From positions 1 to 25,602 of the forward strand of contig JABVXU010000694.1 in assembly GCA_013365365.1 (NCBI GenBank): a stretch of 25,602 bases of DNA, written 5' to 3'. The DNA comes from Cruorifilaria tuberocauda. Taxonomy: Eukaryota > Nematoda > Chromadorea > Rhabditida > Onchocercidae. Every line of letters begins with the position of its first letter. Positions within the stretch are counted from its first letter, which is position 1. Shown here one piece after another: positions 10,294-19,137 of this stretch. The notes beneath the pieces are model-generated. The model made no database searches, was not told the DNA's origin, and saw only the letters and a list, made by a program, of their open reading frames with translations. The position numbers and the translations under genes are program-made.

Positions 10294-11901
10294 ATAAACA
10301 CTGATTTGATTATCGATCGAAGTGTTTACTTTTGATTCAGTTTATGAGAGTGAAAAATAGTAATTATTAGACTTTCTGTTGAATGTTATTTTTCACTACC
10401 GTTACTTATACTTTTAAAAATTTTTTAAAATCGTATCAACGATGGTTTCCATAAAATTGATCAAGTAATAGTCCAAATTATTTACTATTTATGCTTAGTA
10501 AATAAAAAAGTTTCTATGCTAATAAGATTTTATTTCAGTTTGTATTGATGAATTAATTGAGTGATTTCTGTCATGAAATTCGGTGCTATGATTAGGCTTG
10601 AATGTTCATAAGAGACTGACTAATATTTAATTAAAATAAAACTCAAGTTCAATACCATACCTAGAAAAGTGATCCTTACACACATAACCCCAATGATTCT
10701 TCATCTCGTAATATAATTAATTAAGTAAATCGAATGAATGTTTCTTCTTTACCAATATGCAAGTGGATTAGATTTTGATGAATATTTGAATTAAATTATG
10801 CTATTATTTTAAGATGCTGTGGCTGTTGCTGTAGCACGTTAATGTCACATTTCGGTATTTCACTGAGTAACACATTCAAGCAATTTAAGAAGGACGAACA
10901 TTTACGGAGGAATGATCGAATTATAGTACTACGTGATTTGGAATCGTCCCTATCGCTGCAAGAAAATGAACTACTCAATAATGGACAATTATTAAAAAAT
11001 GTACGTATTTTGAAAGTTTGATTAATGATTTATTATCTTAAAAAAGAAGAAAACTTTTAGATAATAAATGAATGGAATGGTACCATAATGTTACCAAATT
11101 GTTGGTAGCATAAATGGTACCGTTTATGCACCATAATGAAGATGTTTGTTGTACATATTGTATTGATTATGCATTCATTCTTCACGATGCTAATACTTTA
11201 AAATTTTTTTCTTCGCAAAAATTTCATTTGAAATTTGTTTAAAATTAAAATTCTCAACTTCAGACAGTATGTTATTGTATAGCTTTAATGAATCCTCTAT
11301 CACTAAGACTATAATCAATTGCAATGAAGATAAAAGAAATTCTTCGGAAAAGGTCAAAAGCTTGTCACATTAAGTAATAATATTAGTTAATGATAATAGT
11401 ATTAATTGTTAACTAGTGATAATAATTGATGATAATGAAGTAACAACAATAACAATGATAATGATAATAGTAATAATAAAATTATTCGACTTCTATCCTA
11501 AAAGCACTCTTAACTTACGTGTGTACTTATAACATGGAAGGATAGATACTTATAACTTTCTTTTATAATGATTGCTAAAATCTCCATTCTCTATCTGAAT
11601 TGTTGCATTAATATTTCAATATTAATAAACTTGCATGATTTGTTGTTTATAGAACACTGGATAAAATATTTTCATGAATGAGCTAATTGAAAATAACGGT
11701 CTTTTAAGCTTTTATTTTCCAATTTCATCAATATACTTTTATTTATAGTACATTTTATAAATGATATTTATTCTGTTATTCTTATTCTGTGTTATCCAGA
11801 AAAATGGAGATTTACCAAATCATGAAAAACTTTCTAAAATGAAGTTGGTTTTAGTTTTCAGCTTTATCTTATTGGTATTGCATTGTAACTGTAATGGATA
11901 A
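8470..11901 (+). CDS. Alternative long form of the same gene, 251 aa, Cys-cluster tail
   Basis: Exons 8470-8617, 9442-9596, 10084-10247, 10814-11000 and 11800-11901 keep frame throughout. The third exon uses an internal donor (tcggg|gttaga) right after the membrane segment. The fourth exon then gives CCGCCC (residues 157-162) and a charged tail including KQFKKDEHLRRNDRIIVLRD and SLSLQENELLNNGQLL. A cysteine run just inside a membrane span is the classic setting for S-palmitoylation, which makes the join biologically sensible. The exon at 10814-11000 reads as clearly coding; its acceptor (attattttaag) is unusual. The last exon adds a second hydrophobic run (MKLVLVFSFILLVLHCNCNG). That run also resembles a signal peptide, so exon 5 could instead start another gene. 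Exon 4 could also read through its donor to TGA seven codons later. This model is inference from phase and composition. Confidence 0.42.
9732..9929. repeat. Inverted repeat in intron 2, 36-bp arms
   Basis: The left arm 9732-9767 (gattagattaatttgtaca...) and right arm 9894-9929 are reverse complements at 35 of 36 positions, separated by 126 bp of AT-rich DNA. They lie inside the intron between exons 2 and 3 of the signal-peptide gene. The arrangement fits a small MITE or foldback element. I see no clear target-site duplication outside the arms and no ORF inside. Confidence 0.8.
11079..11121. repeat. Compact palindromic cluster around GGTACC
   Basis: 'ggtaccataatgttaccaa' (11079-11097) and 'ttggtagcataaatggtacc' (11102-11121) form an imperfect stem with a 4-nt loop. 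'ggtacc' appears in both arms, and 'cgtttatgcaccataatg' follows with more of the same words. It lies about 80 bp beyond the fourth exon of the upstream gene. Possible foldback relic or structured transcript end. Confidence 0.55.
11381..11480. repeat. Degenerate AAT/GAT triplet microsatellite
   Basis: Runs of 'gataat', 'aacaat', 'gtaata' and 'aataat' words fill this stretch, ending with 'aatgataatgataatag' and 'taataataaa'. It is simple-sequence DNA inside the putative fourth intron. Confidence 0.65.
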
Positions 11902-12409
11902 AATTAACTTTAAAAGAAAAAAGATTCCTATATTTAATTACGCCTACTTTACATTTTTTTCAAGCGTTAAGCGCAATTGTAGCAAGGGATTACATGAAAC
12001 CCTTCGTTCTAGATTTAATATTGTAAGCTAAATTTGTATGCTCCTTGTTTACAAACTTTGTCACTGGAATTGTGAATAAAACAAAGAGTTCTACCTGATT
12101 TAACATTGTAGATTGTGCGCTCTTGCAAGCTGTAAAAGAAAGTTTTGTACCTGTACAGATCAAAGCCTCTTTTGTTCTGTAAATTGCATATAGCCCGTTC
12201 TCCATCAGAATAAAGAAGGTTCTAGGCACCAGAAACATTGCTAAGACTTTGCTTTATGGAGTGCGTTGGGTCAACTAAAGTACTGGGTAAACTGGGCTCC
12301 AGTTTCTCCTACCTTATTGACATCTGAAACTTTCTTTAATATTGTCGAATTGTTAATTTTAATGTTTTAATGTTATGTAATTTTATATTATTAAATCTGT
12401 TGTAATGAA

Positions 12410-12429
12410 GGTTTATTACCCAAGTTGAG
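12410..12429 (+). other. SL1 spliced-leader-like sequence, two single-base deletions
   Basis: The sequence ggtttattacccaagttgag matches the 22-nt nematode SL1 leader except for one missing A in the early 'taatta' part and one missing T in the 'gttt' part. The core 'ttacccaagtt' is exact. An 11-base exact core with matching flanks is unlikely by chance in 25 kb. The downstream DNA does not show an SL RNA body: the only Sm-like motif (aactttttgg, 12558-12567) is further away than in known SL RNA genes. I take it as a relic, possibly of a retroposed trans-spliced mRNA or of an SL gene copy. Confidence 0.5.
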
Positions 12430-12689
12430 GCACTACCAACACTTATCACATCTATCTGACACAGAGGTCAGCAGTTGATTGCGTACAAATAGAAGTTATC
12501 CAGTCTTGAAAAGAAGCTCCTTAATCTTATCACAGAAGATCCACGACAACGATTGAATAACTTTTTGGAATATTTTTCTTCTGAGAGAATCATTCATTTC
12601 CTTAAACCTTTTCACTTTAACTTTCATGTTCCATCCTTTTTATCTCAACTTACTTCTCAATGCAGATTGGCTTAGAGTAATTTTAGACC

Positions 12690-12695
12690 TTTATT
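12690..12695 (-). terminator. Candidate poly(A) signal of the SEA gene
   Basis: 'tttatt' on the plus strand reads AATAAA on the minus strand, about 95 bases beyond the stop codon at 12788-12790. It is the nearest canonical hexamer that I see, but the DNA is AT-rich and such hexamers are common. Confidence 0.35.
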
Positions 12696-12787
12696 ATTTT
12701 ACAATCTTGTTTATACTCATTGAAAAATGTCAAAATTTTTGCAAATTAAAGACTGACAAATGAAGTAATGAAGAGAAGAAAAAAAAA

Positions 12788-15473
12788 TTAATTGTAAAGA
12801 TATTGCACTGAAATGTTATTTTTATCGATATAAGTACCATCTAACCGCTGCTCAATTTCTGGTAGTACACTGATGAGAACATTTCTGATCGATGTTAAGC
12901 CGATATTTGAATGCGATGGAAGAAGTAAAATGATCGAAAATTCTACGGCAAGATTAGGACCGCTGAAAAAACGAAGAAAGAAATGCAAATTAAATAAGAA
13001 ATAGCATCTATTTATCAGTGATAGTTCATTTTATGACATAAATGTATTTCAATTTCTCACCTGTTGTATAAATACCATACATTGACACTTTCCAGGTACG
13101 GCTGTAAAGGCGATTGCTTAAGTTGATTATATATCTAAAAACCAACATTCTTGAGGATCATAAATACATTGTTAATACAAGTAAAAACTTTCAGAAATAT
13201 CCAACTTAGATATTGTTAGTGAAGACTGAAATATACTTCTTGGTATATTTGAACTGCATGGAGTAAAGGAAATAAAAGAAGAGTTTAAAAATCGGATGAA
13301 AATGAATTTCATTTGAAAAACTTGCTAAGAGGAGTAAAAAAAAAGAAAAGTGATCTTATATCTGGAATATACTAAAATGTCGCTACCTGATAATAGTGAT
13401 AATATTATGAGGCAAAATATTAATAGCTGCTATTTGCAGTAATTCGAAAAGTAATAGATAATTTACCACTTCTTTAAATCTAACAAATTCTAGAGTTTTC
13501 TTTAGAGTCAATTTTTAAAATCTTCTTTAAAACTTAAACTAGGTAAGATTAATTAAAATTAAACTAAGATTCTAAGATGAAAATTTAAACGTACCGCATT
13601 CTGAATCATTTGAGATGTTTGAAGATATTCGAAACGATTATGATTTTCATAAACTTCATTTGCTTTATTTAATAGATACAAGTGACAGAGAAATCCTCGC
13701 TTTTGTAATCGATCTGTTGGATTTGGTAAAGTTGTAATGATTGGTTCATATGGTGGTAATGGTGTGGGAAATACAGGTGGAAGCGGTTGAATGGTAAAAT
13801 TAGGTATTGGTAATGAAGTTGTAGGATCGAATGGATATCGTTGATCTGTTTCGGATGAAAATTTTGATGATTTTGACGGAGAAGTGAAAGCAATCACTGA
13901 AAAAAAAGAAAGTTCTCTTTTTCTTATAGAAAACTTTTTTTTTAATTTGATTAAATTGAATTTGATAATTATCTAATTTTTTGTAATTTTTAATTATTTA
14001 CTAAGAAATATTTTGTCAAATTTTATATCAAATTATTAGATATCTCTGTATTTCATAGTTCTTTTAATGTGTTACAATTGTTAATTATGAATTTAGACAG
14101 TGCAAATTGAAAAAGTTGTACTGTCCAAATTCATAATCAACAATTGTACTATATTTAAATATCGTTATTTTATTAATTATGACTATTACCATTATAGAAG
14201 AATTTAATCATATCAAATATAATTTAGTATAAATAGAATTTCTAATTTGATTTGTTATAAAATTTCATAAGCTATCAACAGTTACCATTGAAGGCATACA
14301 TCATTATCGTAGCAATGATGAATAGCAGAAGTAATGAGGATACAATAAAAAGCATGCATATAAGCCATCTTCTGCTCCTATAATAATCAACTAATTAATT
14401 AATTAGCAAAAATTTATAGAAATTATTCAAATTTTTCAATTTTTTGAAATTTCGAAAATTTTGAAAATTTCAAAATATCGAAAACTTACTCCATTCTATG
14501 TGATTTAGTATGGCGATTAAATAGGCTGATTATGTGAATGTGATATTAAAAGAGATGAATAAAATGTCAGGAAAAATTTTTGAATTGAATAGAATTGTAA
14601 TTGATTCTTATAGATCTATTGATTGAACCATCCAGTATCGCGCATTATTACTTTTTCTAATTCATCTTTTTCCTTTCCTCACTTTTATTTATCTGATATC
14701 TCTCTGGTAAAATCACTGTTATTAATTGCTGAATTGATTCATCCAACGCGGGACTTTTTTTTCATTAAATATAAAATAATACTTATCTGTTTTCATGCTA
14801 ACGATTAGTTATTATTGAATTTCAAAGTGAATTTAGAAATGCTTCAAACGATCGATTTCATATCAAACATAAAGTAAAATAAATTGAGTAGACAAAATTG
14901 ATTGAAATCTATCGATCAAAAAGGAAATCTTAAATTAAGACATTATTCTATGCTACTAAATCATTTCACCACTTGAAAGATAATTTTGAAAAGTAAAAAA
15001 AATGAAATTTAAATTTAGAATTAATAATTATTGTTGTTACCTGGTTGTTGCCTCAAAAGTAACCGGATGTCCCGGTGAGGCCTTCGATGTATTGCTAGTC
15101 CAATTTGATAACCATTTTAAACCAGTTCCTACAGCTATTCCATATCTTGATTTTTGGCATTCACTTATTGGATAAAGTGTTAAATTAGATTCTAAACATT
15201 TTTTTATATTTGTAGACTTATTTTTAAATATACTTTAAAATATTGTGCGGTTTTTCTTCTCATAATATAGAAGTCAGTAAACATAAATAACATCACAAAA
15301 CAACAGATAACACGCATTCTGCAACATTCAATTTAACGTAAATTTTATCATTTATATGAAAATAACTTATAAAAATTTTCTCCTGAAATTTGGAATTGTT
15401 AATGTTAAAAATCTGAACCTTGCTCGAGATCAGATTCACGGCGTCTTTGAAATTTCCCGATTAATCCAAACAT
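12788..15473 (-). CDS. Type II membrane protein with SEA-like ectodomain, 294 aa
   Basis: Seven minus-strand exons keep phase: 15473-15419 (ATG), 15191-15041, 14525-14490, 14377-14286, 13896-13595, 13134-13061 and 12962-12788 (TAA). Residues 1-84 are a cytosolic head (MFGLIGKFQRRRESDLEQ at the start) ending in a basic patch (RHTKSHRMESRR). Residues 85-110 (WLICMLFIVSSLLLLFIIAT...) are the only membrane span, giving N-in topology. Residues 117-173 are a Ser/Pro-rich stalk (IQPLPPVFPTPLPPYEP) with an NFT sequon, then a dibasic QKR. Residues about 179-290 follow the SEA pattern: strand GFLCHLYLLN, helix FEYLQTSQMIQNAIYNQL, strands ESVNVWYLY and LAVEFSIILLLP, helix IRNVLISVLPEI, end DGTYIDKNNISVQ. 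The usual GSVVV autocleavage motif is not evident. SEA domains sit next to glycosylated cell-surface stalks, so a surface or matrix-facing role is likely. Exons 4-7 are firm; exons 1-3 rest on phase, and the exon 1 donor (gttcag) is weak. Confidence 0.66.
14074..14147. repeat. Near-perfect hairpin in intron of the SEA gene
   Basis: Arms 14074-14105 and 14116-14147 are each 32 bases with a 10-base loop, and 29 of 32 positions are complementary. In the minus-strand transcript of the host gene, two of the three mismatches become G-U pairs and one is C-A, so the RNA stem would be almost continuous. It sits in the intron between exons 4 and 5. The size and loop fit a pre-miRNA or a short foldback transposon. 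No known miRNA seed was recognised. Confidence 0.8.
14380..14480. repeat. Palindrome-rich AT sequence in intron
   Basis: Repeated 'aaatttc', 'gaaaatttt' and 'gaaattt' words make several overlapping short palindromes between exons 3 and 4 of the SEA gene. This is low-complexity intron DNA with no assignable role. Confidence 0.4.
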
Positions 15474-15819
15474 CGCTCAAACGATCCGACTTATCCGGAT
15501 AATAGGTGATTAGAAAAATGGCACATTCATATAAGTTGAAGCCATTGATGATATCGTCTTGCTTGGATAATTTGATAGATTGGAAAAAGATTCTGTAGAT
15601 ACTGAAATAATTGAGTTGATAGTAATTATCTTGAAGATTCCGGAAATATTGATTGATTGAATGACAGTCAGTATATTTTTATTAATAATACCATAAAGGA
15701 TTGCAGCATGAAAGCATACTAATGCAAATGACATTCATTGAGTTTACATTACAACAGATGTTGAATTGAATTTTCTCTACTCTCATGATTATTGATATTT
15801 CTCAAACATATGAGTAATA

Positions 15820-16150
15820 ACTAGATAATCTCATAGCCAGGTCAATCTGCCACTAGATGGATTATTCCTTATAGCTAGATCATCACTCACTTGTTGGATC
15901 AATCTATCAATAATCAGAATCTGTCACTGGTAAATTATTTAATAGCTAAATCAATCTGTCACCAGTTAGATAATTCCTTATAACTAGATCATCTTCATTC
16001 TTTATATCAATACCCTCCAGTTATTCCTTATAGCCAGTTTATCATTTATTCGTCAGACCAATTTGTCACTAGTTAGATCGATCAATCAATCACTAGCTAA
16101 ATCATTTCATAGTTAGATCTATCTATCAGATCATATCTTATTAGATCAAT
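15820..16150. repeat. Degenerate tandem repeat block
   Basis: About six diverged copies of a unit near 52-56 bp follow one another. The recurrent words are 'cactagttagata', 'attattccttatagctagatcat' (in shorter variants) and 'agatcaatctgtcac'. For example, 'attccttata' recurs in four copies, 'tagctagatca/tagctaaatca' in at least four, and 'caatctgtcac' in three. Copies differ by substitutions and indels, so the array is old. It lies about 350 bp upstream of the SEA gene start on its promoter side. Confidence 0.75.
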
Positions 16151-18039
16151 CTCCCTGTTTATTTTCCATTCTAAAAATGGAAGTTATGATAAAAAGATTG
16201 ACAGTAATGCATTTACGCTATTTGCAATTGATGAAATCATTTGTATTTACTGACGTCATACAGAAATTCGAATATTCAAAATGAGCCAATTTCTTGGAGC
16301 GCTTTCGATATCGATTAACCATCTGCGATACGATTGAAATACTAATCATTGTTGATTTGAAATTTATTGAAATTCGAATTTGTTTATTTCTTTTTTCTTT
16401 CCATTCGTCTTGTTCAAATTGACGGCTAAAAAATTTTCGCAAATTTTGATCAAATAAATATTATTTGATTATTCTCTGTTCTCACGAGCATAACATAGTA
16501 TGCGTATTTATTTGTCTATTTAATAGTTCGTAAAATGGAACATTCACTAAATTTCAAAATTTTATTTGCGTAATCTATAGAATTTTTCAAAAAGTTTTGT
16601 TGATTAAATTTAAAATTCCAATGAAATGTTTACGCCCACTAATGCATGGACCATTCATTAGTGATAGCAAATTTTATGATAATTAATGATTAGCCAATTA
16701 TGCATTCAGTACATTTACTAAATTAAAATTTATAAACTAAGAAATAATTTAAAGTGGAAATCCGTTTGAATTGTGTTATTCTTATCATTGAAAATGTCTG
16801 CAATGATCCCTCGTGGCTTTCATGTTAGTCAGAAAAATATGTAATCAAATATATTTCTGCACATAATTAAAACTCGATTTCAATAAAGATCAAAAATCTT
16901 TCTAGAACAGAAATTAAATTATCAATCAATTCTATTACTTCAATATTAATTCATGAGTGAACTGAAATGAATTCACTTATTCAACAAACTCATAAAATTA
17001 CGTTCGATTTTTTCGTTTGTTTTGTTTGCTTAAAAATAGTAATCGAAACTGAAAAGTTTTATTGTTATTGCTCGTCGAATAAAAGTAATTTATCTTTTTA
17101 TCGCTAAACATTATAACGATGATAAGAACATAGTGAAGAATGATAGAAAAATAAGTCATTCCTTGGGAAAGATAAGCTATCGCTGAATAATTGAATTTTT
17201 ATTCGTTACATGAGAGTCTTTAAGAAATAAATCAACGAATTTATTTTTAAAAATTAATTAAAGATTAGATTAAATAGAAAGGAAATACTTTTAAAAGTAC
17301 GATGAATCATAATTATGCGAAATATAATAAGTAATTGATAATTATTAGTTCGTATACTGGATTAAAAATTCCTTATTAAAATCACATGCAGTGAAAGCAT
17401 TAAAGCATTTAAAACTTTAAAGAGATAAAAGAAGTGGATTAATTAGATATAATAGTTAATTAAAATGATGGATGTAATATCCGGCACCGAAAATAACAGA
17501 AGTTTCAGTTCTGTTAGGTAATAAAACTTTTTTAATGAAATTCAATGCTCTCTTATCTCATCAAAATATTAAAGTAAAGCTAAAATATAAGGAAGGATAG
17601 ACATTTAAATTTTAAGAAAATCCCGAAAAATTCAGAACAATCAACTTGAATTTCCTTTTTCGTAGTGATTTCAAATAACTACTATTTAATAATTATTATC
17701 AAAATTTTTTAAATCAAAAATAAACATACAACTGAAGTTTTGGTACCAATGCAGTTTCTTTTTTCAAATAGGCAAATTATCATGCAAGTTTACTTTAATT
17801 CGATGATTAATCACACCACCCATCATTATCATTGATCACTTGAATGAGTCTTCTTGACCTTGCTGGTCACTTTGTCGATATCATAATTTGCTTGAATTAG
17901 CCACTTAAAGCATGGAATTAGCAGTGAATGATACATTTATCATTGGAGATTACCATTTAAATGCATCTGTACGAATTTCTTACAGTTCCTTTGGTATTTT
18001 AATAGGAAGCTAATTCTCGAGCTTAGCCTCGATAGAATT

Positions 18040-18700
18040 CATACCTAAAAGTGATCAATGTGCGGAAAGAGTTGTTGTCTACAAGCAATATAATTTTACC
18101 CTTCTCTTTCTCTCTCCCTCTTTCTCCCACTCTCTTTCTTTCTACTTCTTCATCAGCCAATAATCAAATCATTTCGTAAGAGCAGGCCATACAAGCTAAG
18201 CTAGCCAAAGCAATCAGGCCAGTAGTGCTCGACAACATGGGAAAGCTATGAGGATAGATGTTGACAGGGTATAGCTAAGAACTTCGAAGAGATGCTAACT
18301 TAGCCTACGGAAAAAGAACTGAGAAGGGAGGGAAAAGAGTGTTACCGTAACCCGAAGGAAGAATAGATAGAGGAAGTAAATCCAATAAAGATATAATTCA
18401 TGTTGTCAGCTGAGGTAGTCGTAGTCTGCTTCACCAGTCGTAATTTTGAAGATTGAGTAAAAGGAGGAGGAGAAGTAAATAGACTTGTAAGGCATAGGCC
18501 CTTTTCTACCTTCCCCGGTATCCCCCCGTAACCTCTCAACTAAGCCGTTCACCTCTCCTACTCCTTCCCTGATAATAGCTTTAAGGCCATTTTCTCCTTT
18601 CTGTGTCCATATTGGCCTGAAACTATTACAGACTTCACGGGAGTGCAACGTGGTGTGCATGTTCTATGTGTATATCATCAACTGTGATCGTATTCCAAGG
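18040..18700. promoter_or_regulatory. GC-richer island upstream of the homeobox gene
   Basis: The base composition shifts visibly to higher GC here (for example 18480-18660, with 'ccttccccggtatccccccg'), about 0.4-1 kb before the first proposed homeobox exon. Two overlapping minus-strand open frames (18660-18406 and 18539-18342) reflect this composition and lack splice partners or a family match. A pyrimidine tract ending 'catcag' at 18156 resembles a strong splice acceptor and could mark a 5' UTR exon. I read the island as likely promoter or enhancer DNA, by inference from its position. Confidence 0.3.
18098..18156 (+). repeat. 56-base pyrimidine tract ending in a CAG acceptor-like site
   Basis: An almost pure C/T run (cttctctttctctctccctc and onwards) ends 'catcag' at 18151-18156. 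It could be a (TC)n microsatellite, or a very strong acceptor for trans- or cis-splicing in the 5' UTR of the homeobox gene. Confidence 0.45.
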
Positions 18701-18765
18701 AAGAAAACCAAGTTATCCCTATCATCATCCCATTTGTCCCAAAATTCATTTACTGTAATTATATA

Positions 18766-18810
18766 ATATCATCATCATTATTATTTTCCTCACCATCATC
18801 ATCATCACCA
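18766..18810. repeat. (ATC)n microsatellite
   Basis: Interrupted 'atc' repeats: 'atcatcatcattattatt' followed by 'caccatcatcatcatcacca'. This is simple-sequence DNA in the upstream region of the homeobox gene. Confidence 0.8.
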
Positions 18811-19053
18811 TTACCACTTCCAAATCCTTCATTATTAAATTTGCTTAACGTGACAGCAATAGCAGTTTACGTCACTCATTATCATCAATCCCCAGCACCA
18901 TCAATCAGATAATATTGTCAAGGAAAAAAGAAGCCGCAAGCTAACAACATTTATAAATTAAATCTGTGGACTCTCACGAACCACTAACTAAGTAAAGTAT
19001 AATTCACTAAACTGCTTGCCTCCTCCTTTTTAAACGGTATCTTTTTTGATCGA

Positions 19054-19137
19054 ATGACTAGTGAAGGATTAAGTACCACAACCAACATCCTTAATGGTGC
19101 CAGCAGCACCGCTGCAGCTGTTTCCGCCATCACACAG
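19054..19137 (+). CDS. unc-42: Proposed first coding exon of unc-42
   Basis: ATG at 19054 opens 28 codons with coding-like composition ([20 protein letters not shown], then AAVSAITQ) and ends at a good donor (acacag|gtatca). It ends between codons. The acceptor tatttcag at 21078 resumes in frame 12 codons ahead of the internal ATG. The other acceptor (ttttttccag at 21113) would put a stop in frame, so it cannot join to this exon. The Ser/Thr/Ala-rich content suits the N-terminus of a transcription factor. It could instead belong to a separate isoform. Confidence 0.5.

Larger units (their letters stand above)
11902..12787. other. Convergent intergenic region with degraded coding-like DNA
   Basis: This lies between the end of the plus-strand gene and the end of the minus-strand SEA gene. 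It is GC-richer than its flanks from about 11960 to 12660. Open but mutually incompatible frames exist on both strands: a minus-strand ORF at 11990-12238 with no splice partners, and a plus-strand frame of about 58 codons ending at TAG near 12676 with no start codon (segment TEDPRQRLNNFLEYF). Neither matches a family I know. The composition and broken frames suggest a decayed repeat or pseudogene. It also holds the SL1-like sequence at 12410-12429. Confidence 0.4.
15474..19053. other. Intergenic region between divergent SEA and homeobox genes
   Basis: The minus-strand SEA gene and the plus-strand homeobox gene start at either end, so this 3.6 kb should contain both promoters. Visible contents are the repeat block 15820-16150, a possible tiny start exon near 16794, a 56-base pyrimidine tract at 18098-18153, an 'atc' microsatellite at 18766-18810, and a GC-richer island from about 18040 to 19000. 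No gene beyond these can be supported. Confidence 0.5.

Noticed and set aside
10796..10978. Minus-strand ORF (60 codons)
   Set aside because: The plus strand of the same DNA reads as a coherent coding exon (CCGCCC... and a charged tail) that joins in frame to the TM exon. The minus frame is its shadow.
11990..12238. Minus-strand ORF of 82 codons, considered as a transposon or zinc-finger fragment
   Set aside because: I could not match it to a retrotransposon, Penelope or FLYWCH pattern, and another minus frame is equally open between stops. Kept only as degraded coding-like DNA.
12255..12300. Loose resemblance to part of nematode 5S rRNA (gcgttgggtc...agtact)
   Set aside because: Considered because SL1 and 5S genes are often linked, but the match is short and broken and the conserved 5S domains are missing.
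13669..13893. Second minus-strand frame overlapping exon 5 of the SEA gene
   Set aside because: Out of frame with the exons on both sides; the chosen frame gives the phase-consistent protein.
14623..14808. Plus-strand ORF of 61 codons
   Set aside because: Lies within an intron of the minus-strand gene, with no splice or start context.
15510..15734. Minus-strand ORF just upstream of the SEA gene start
   Set aside because: Tested as an extra N-terminal exon, but no donor joins it in frame to the first exon at 15473.
16218..16442. Minus-strand ORF with basic stretch (NRYRKRSKKLAHFEYSNF) and plausible acceptor and donor
   Set aside because: Splice-like ends exist, but no partner exon was found and the lengths are within chance. 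It is the best of the rejected ORFs.
18342..18660. Two overlapping minus-strand ORFs in the GC-richer island
   Set aside because: They overlap in different frames and neither resembles a known protein; the composition explains them.
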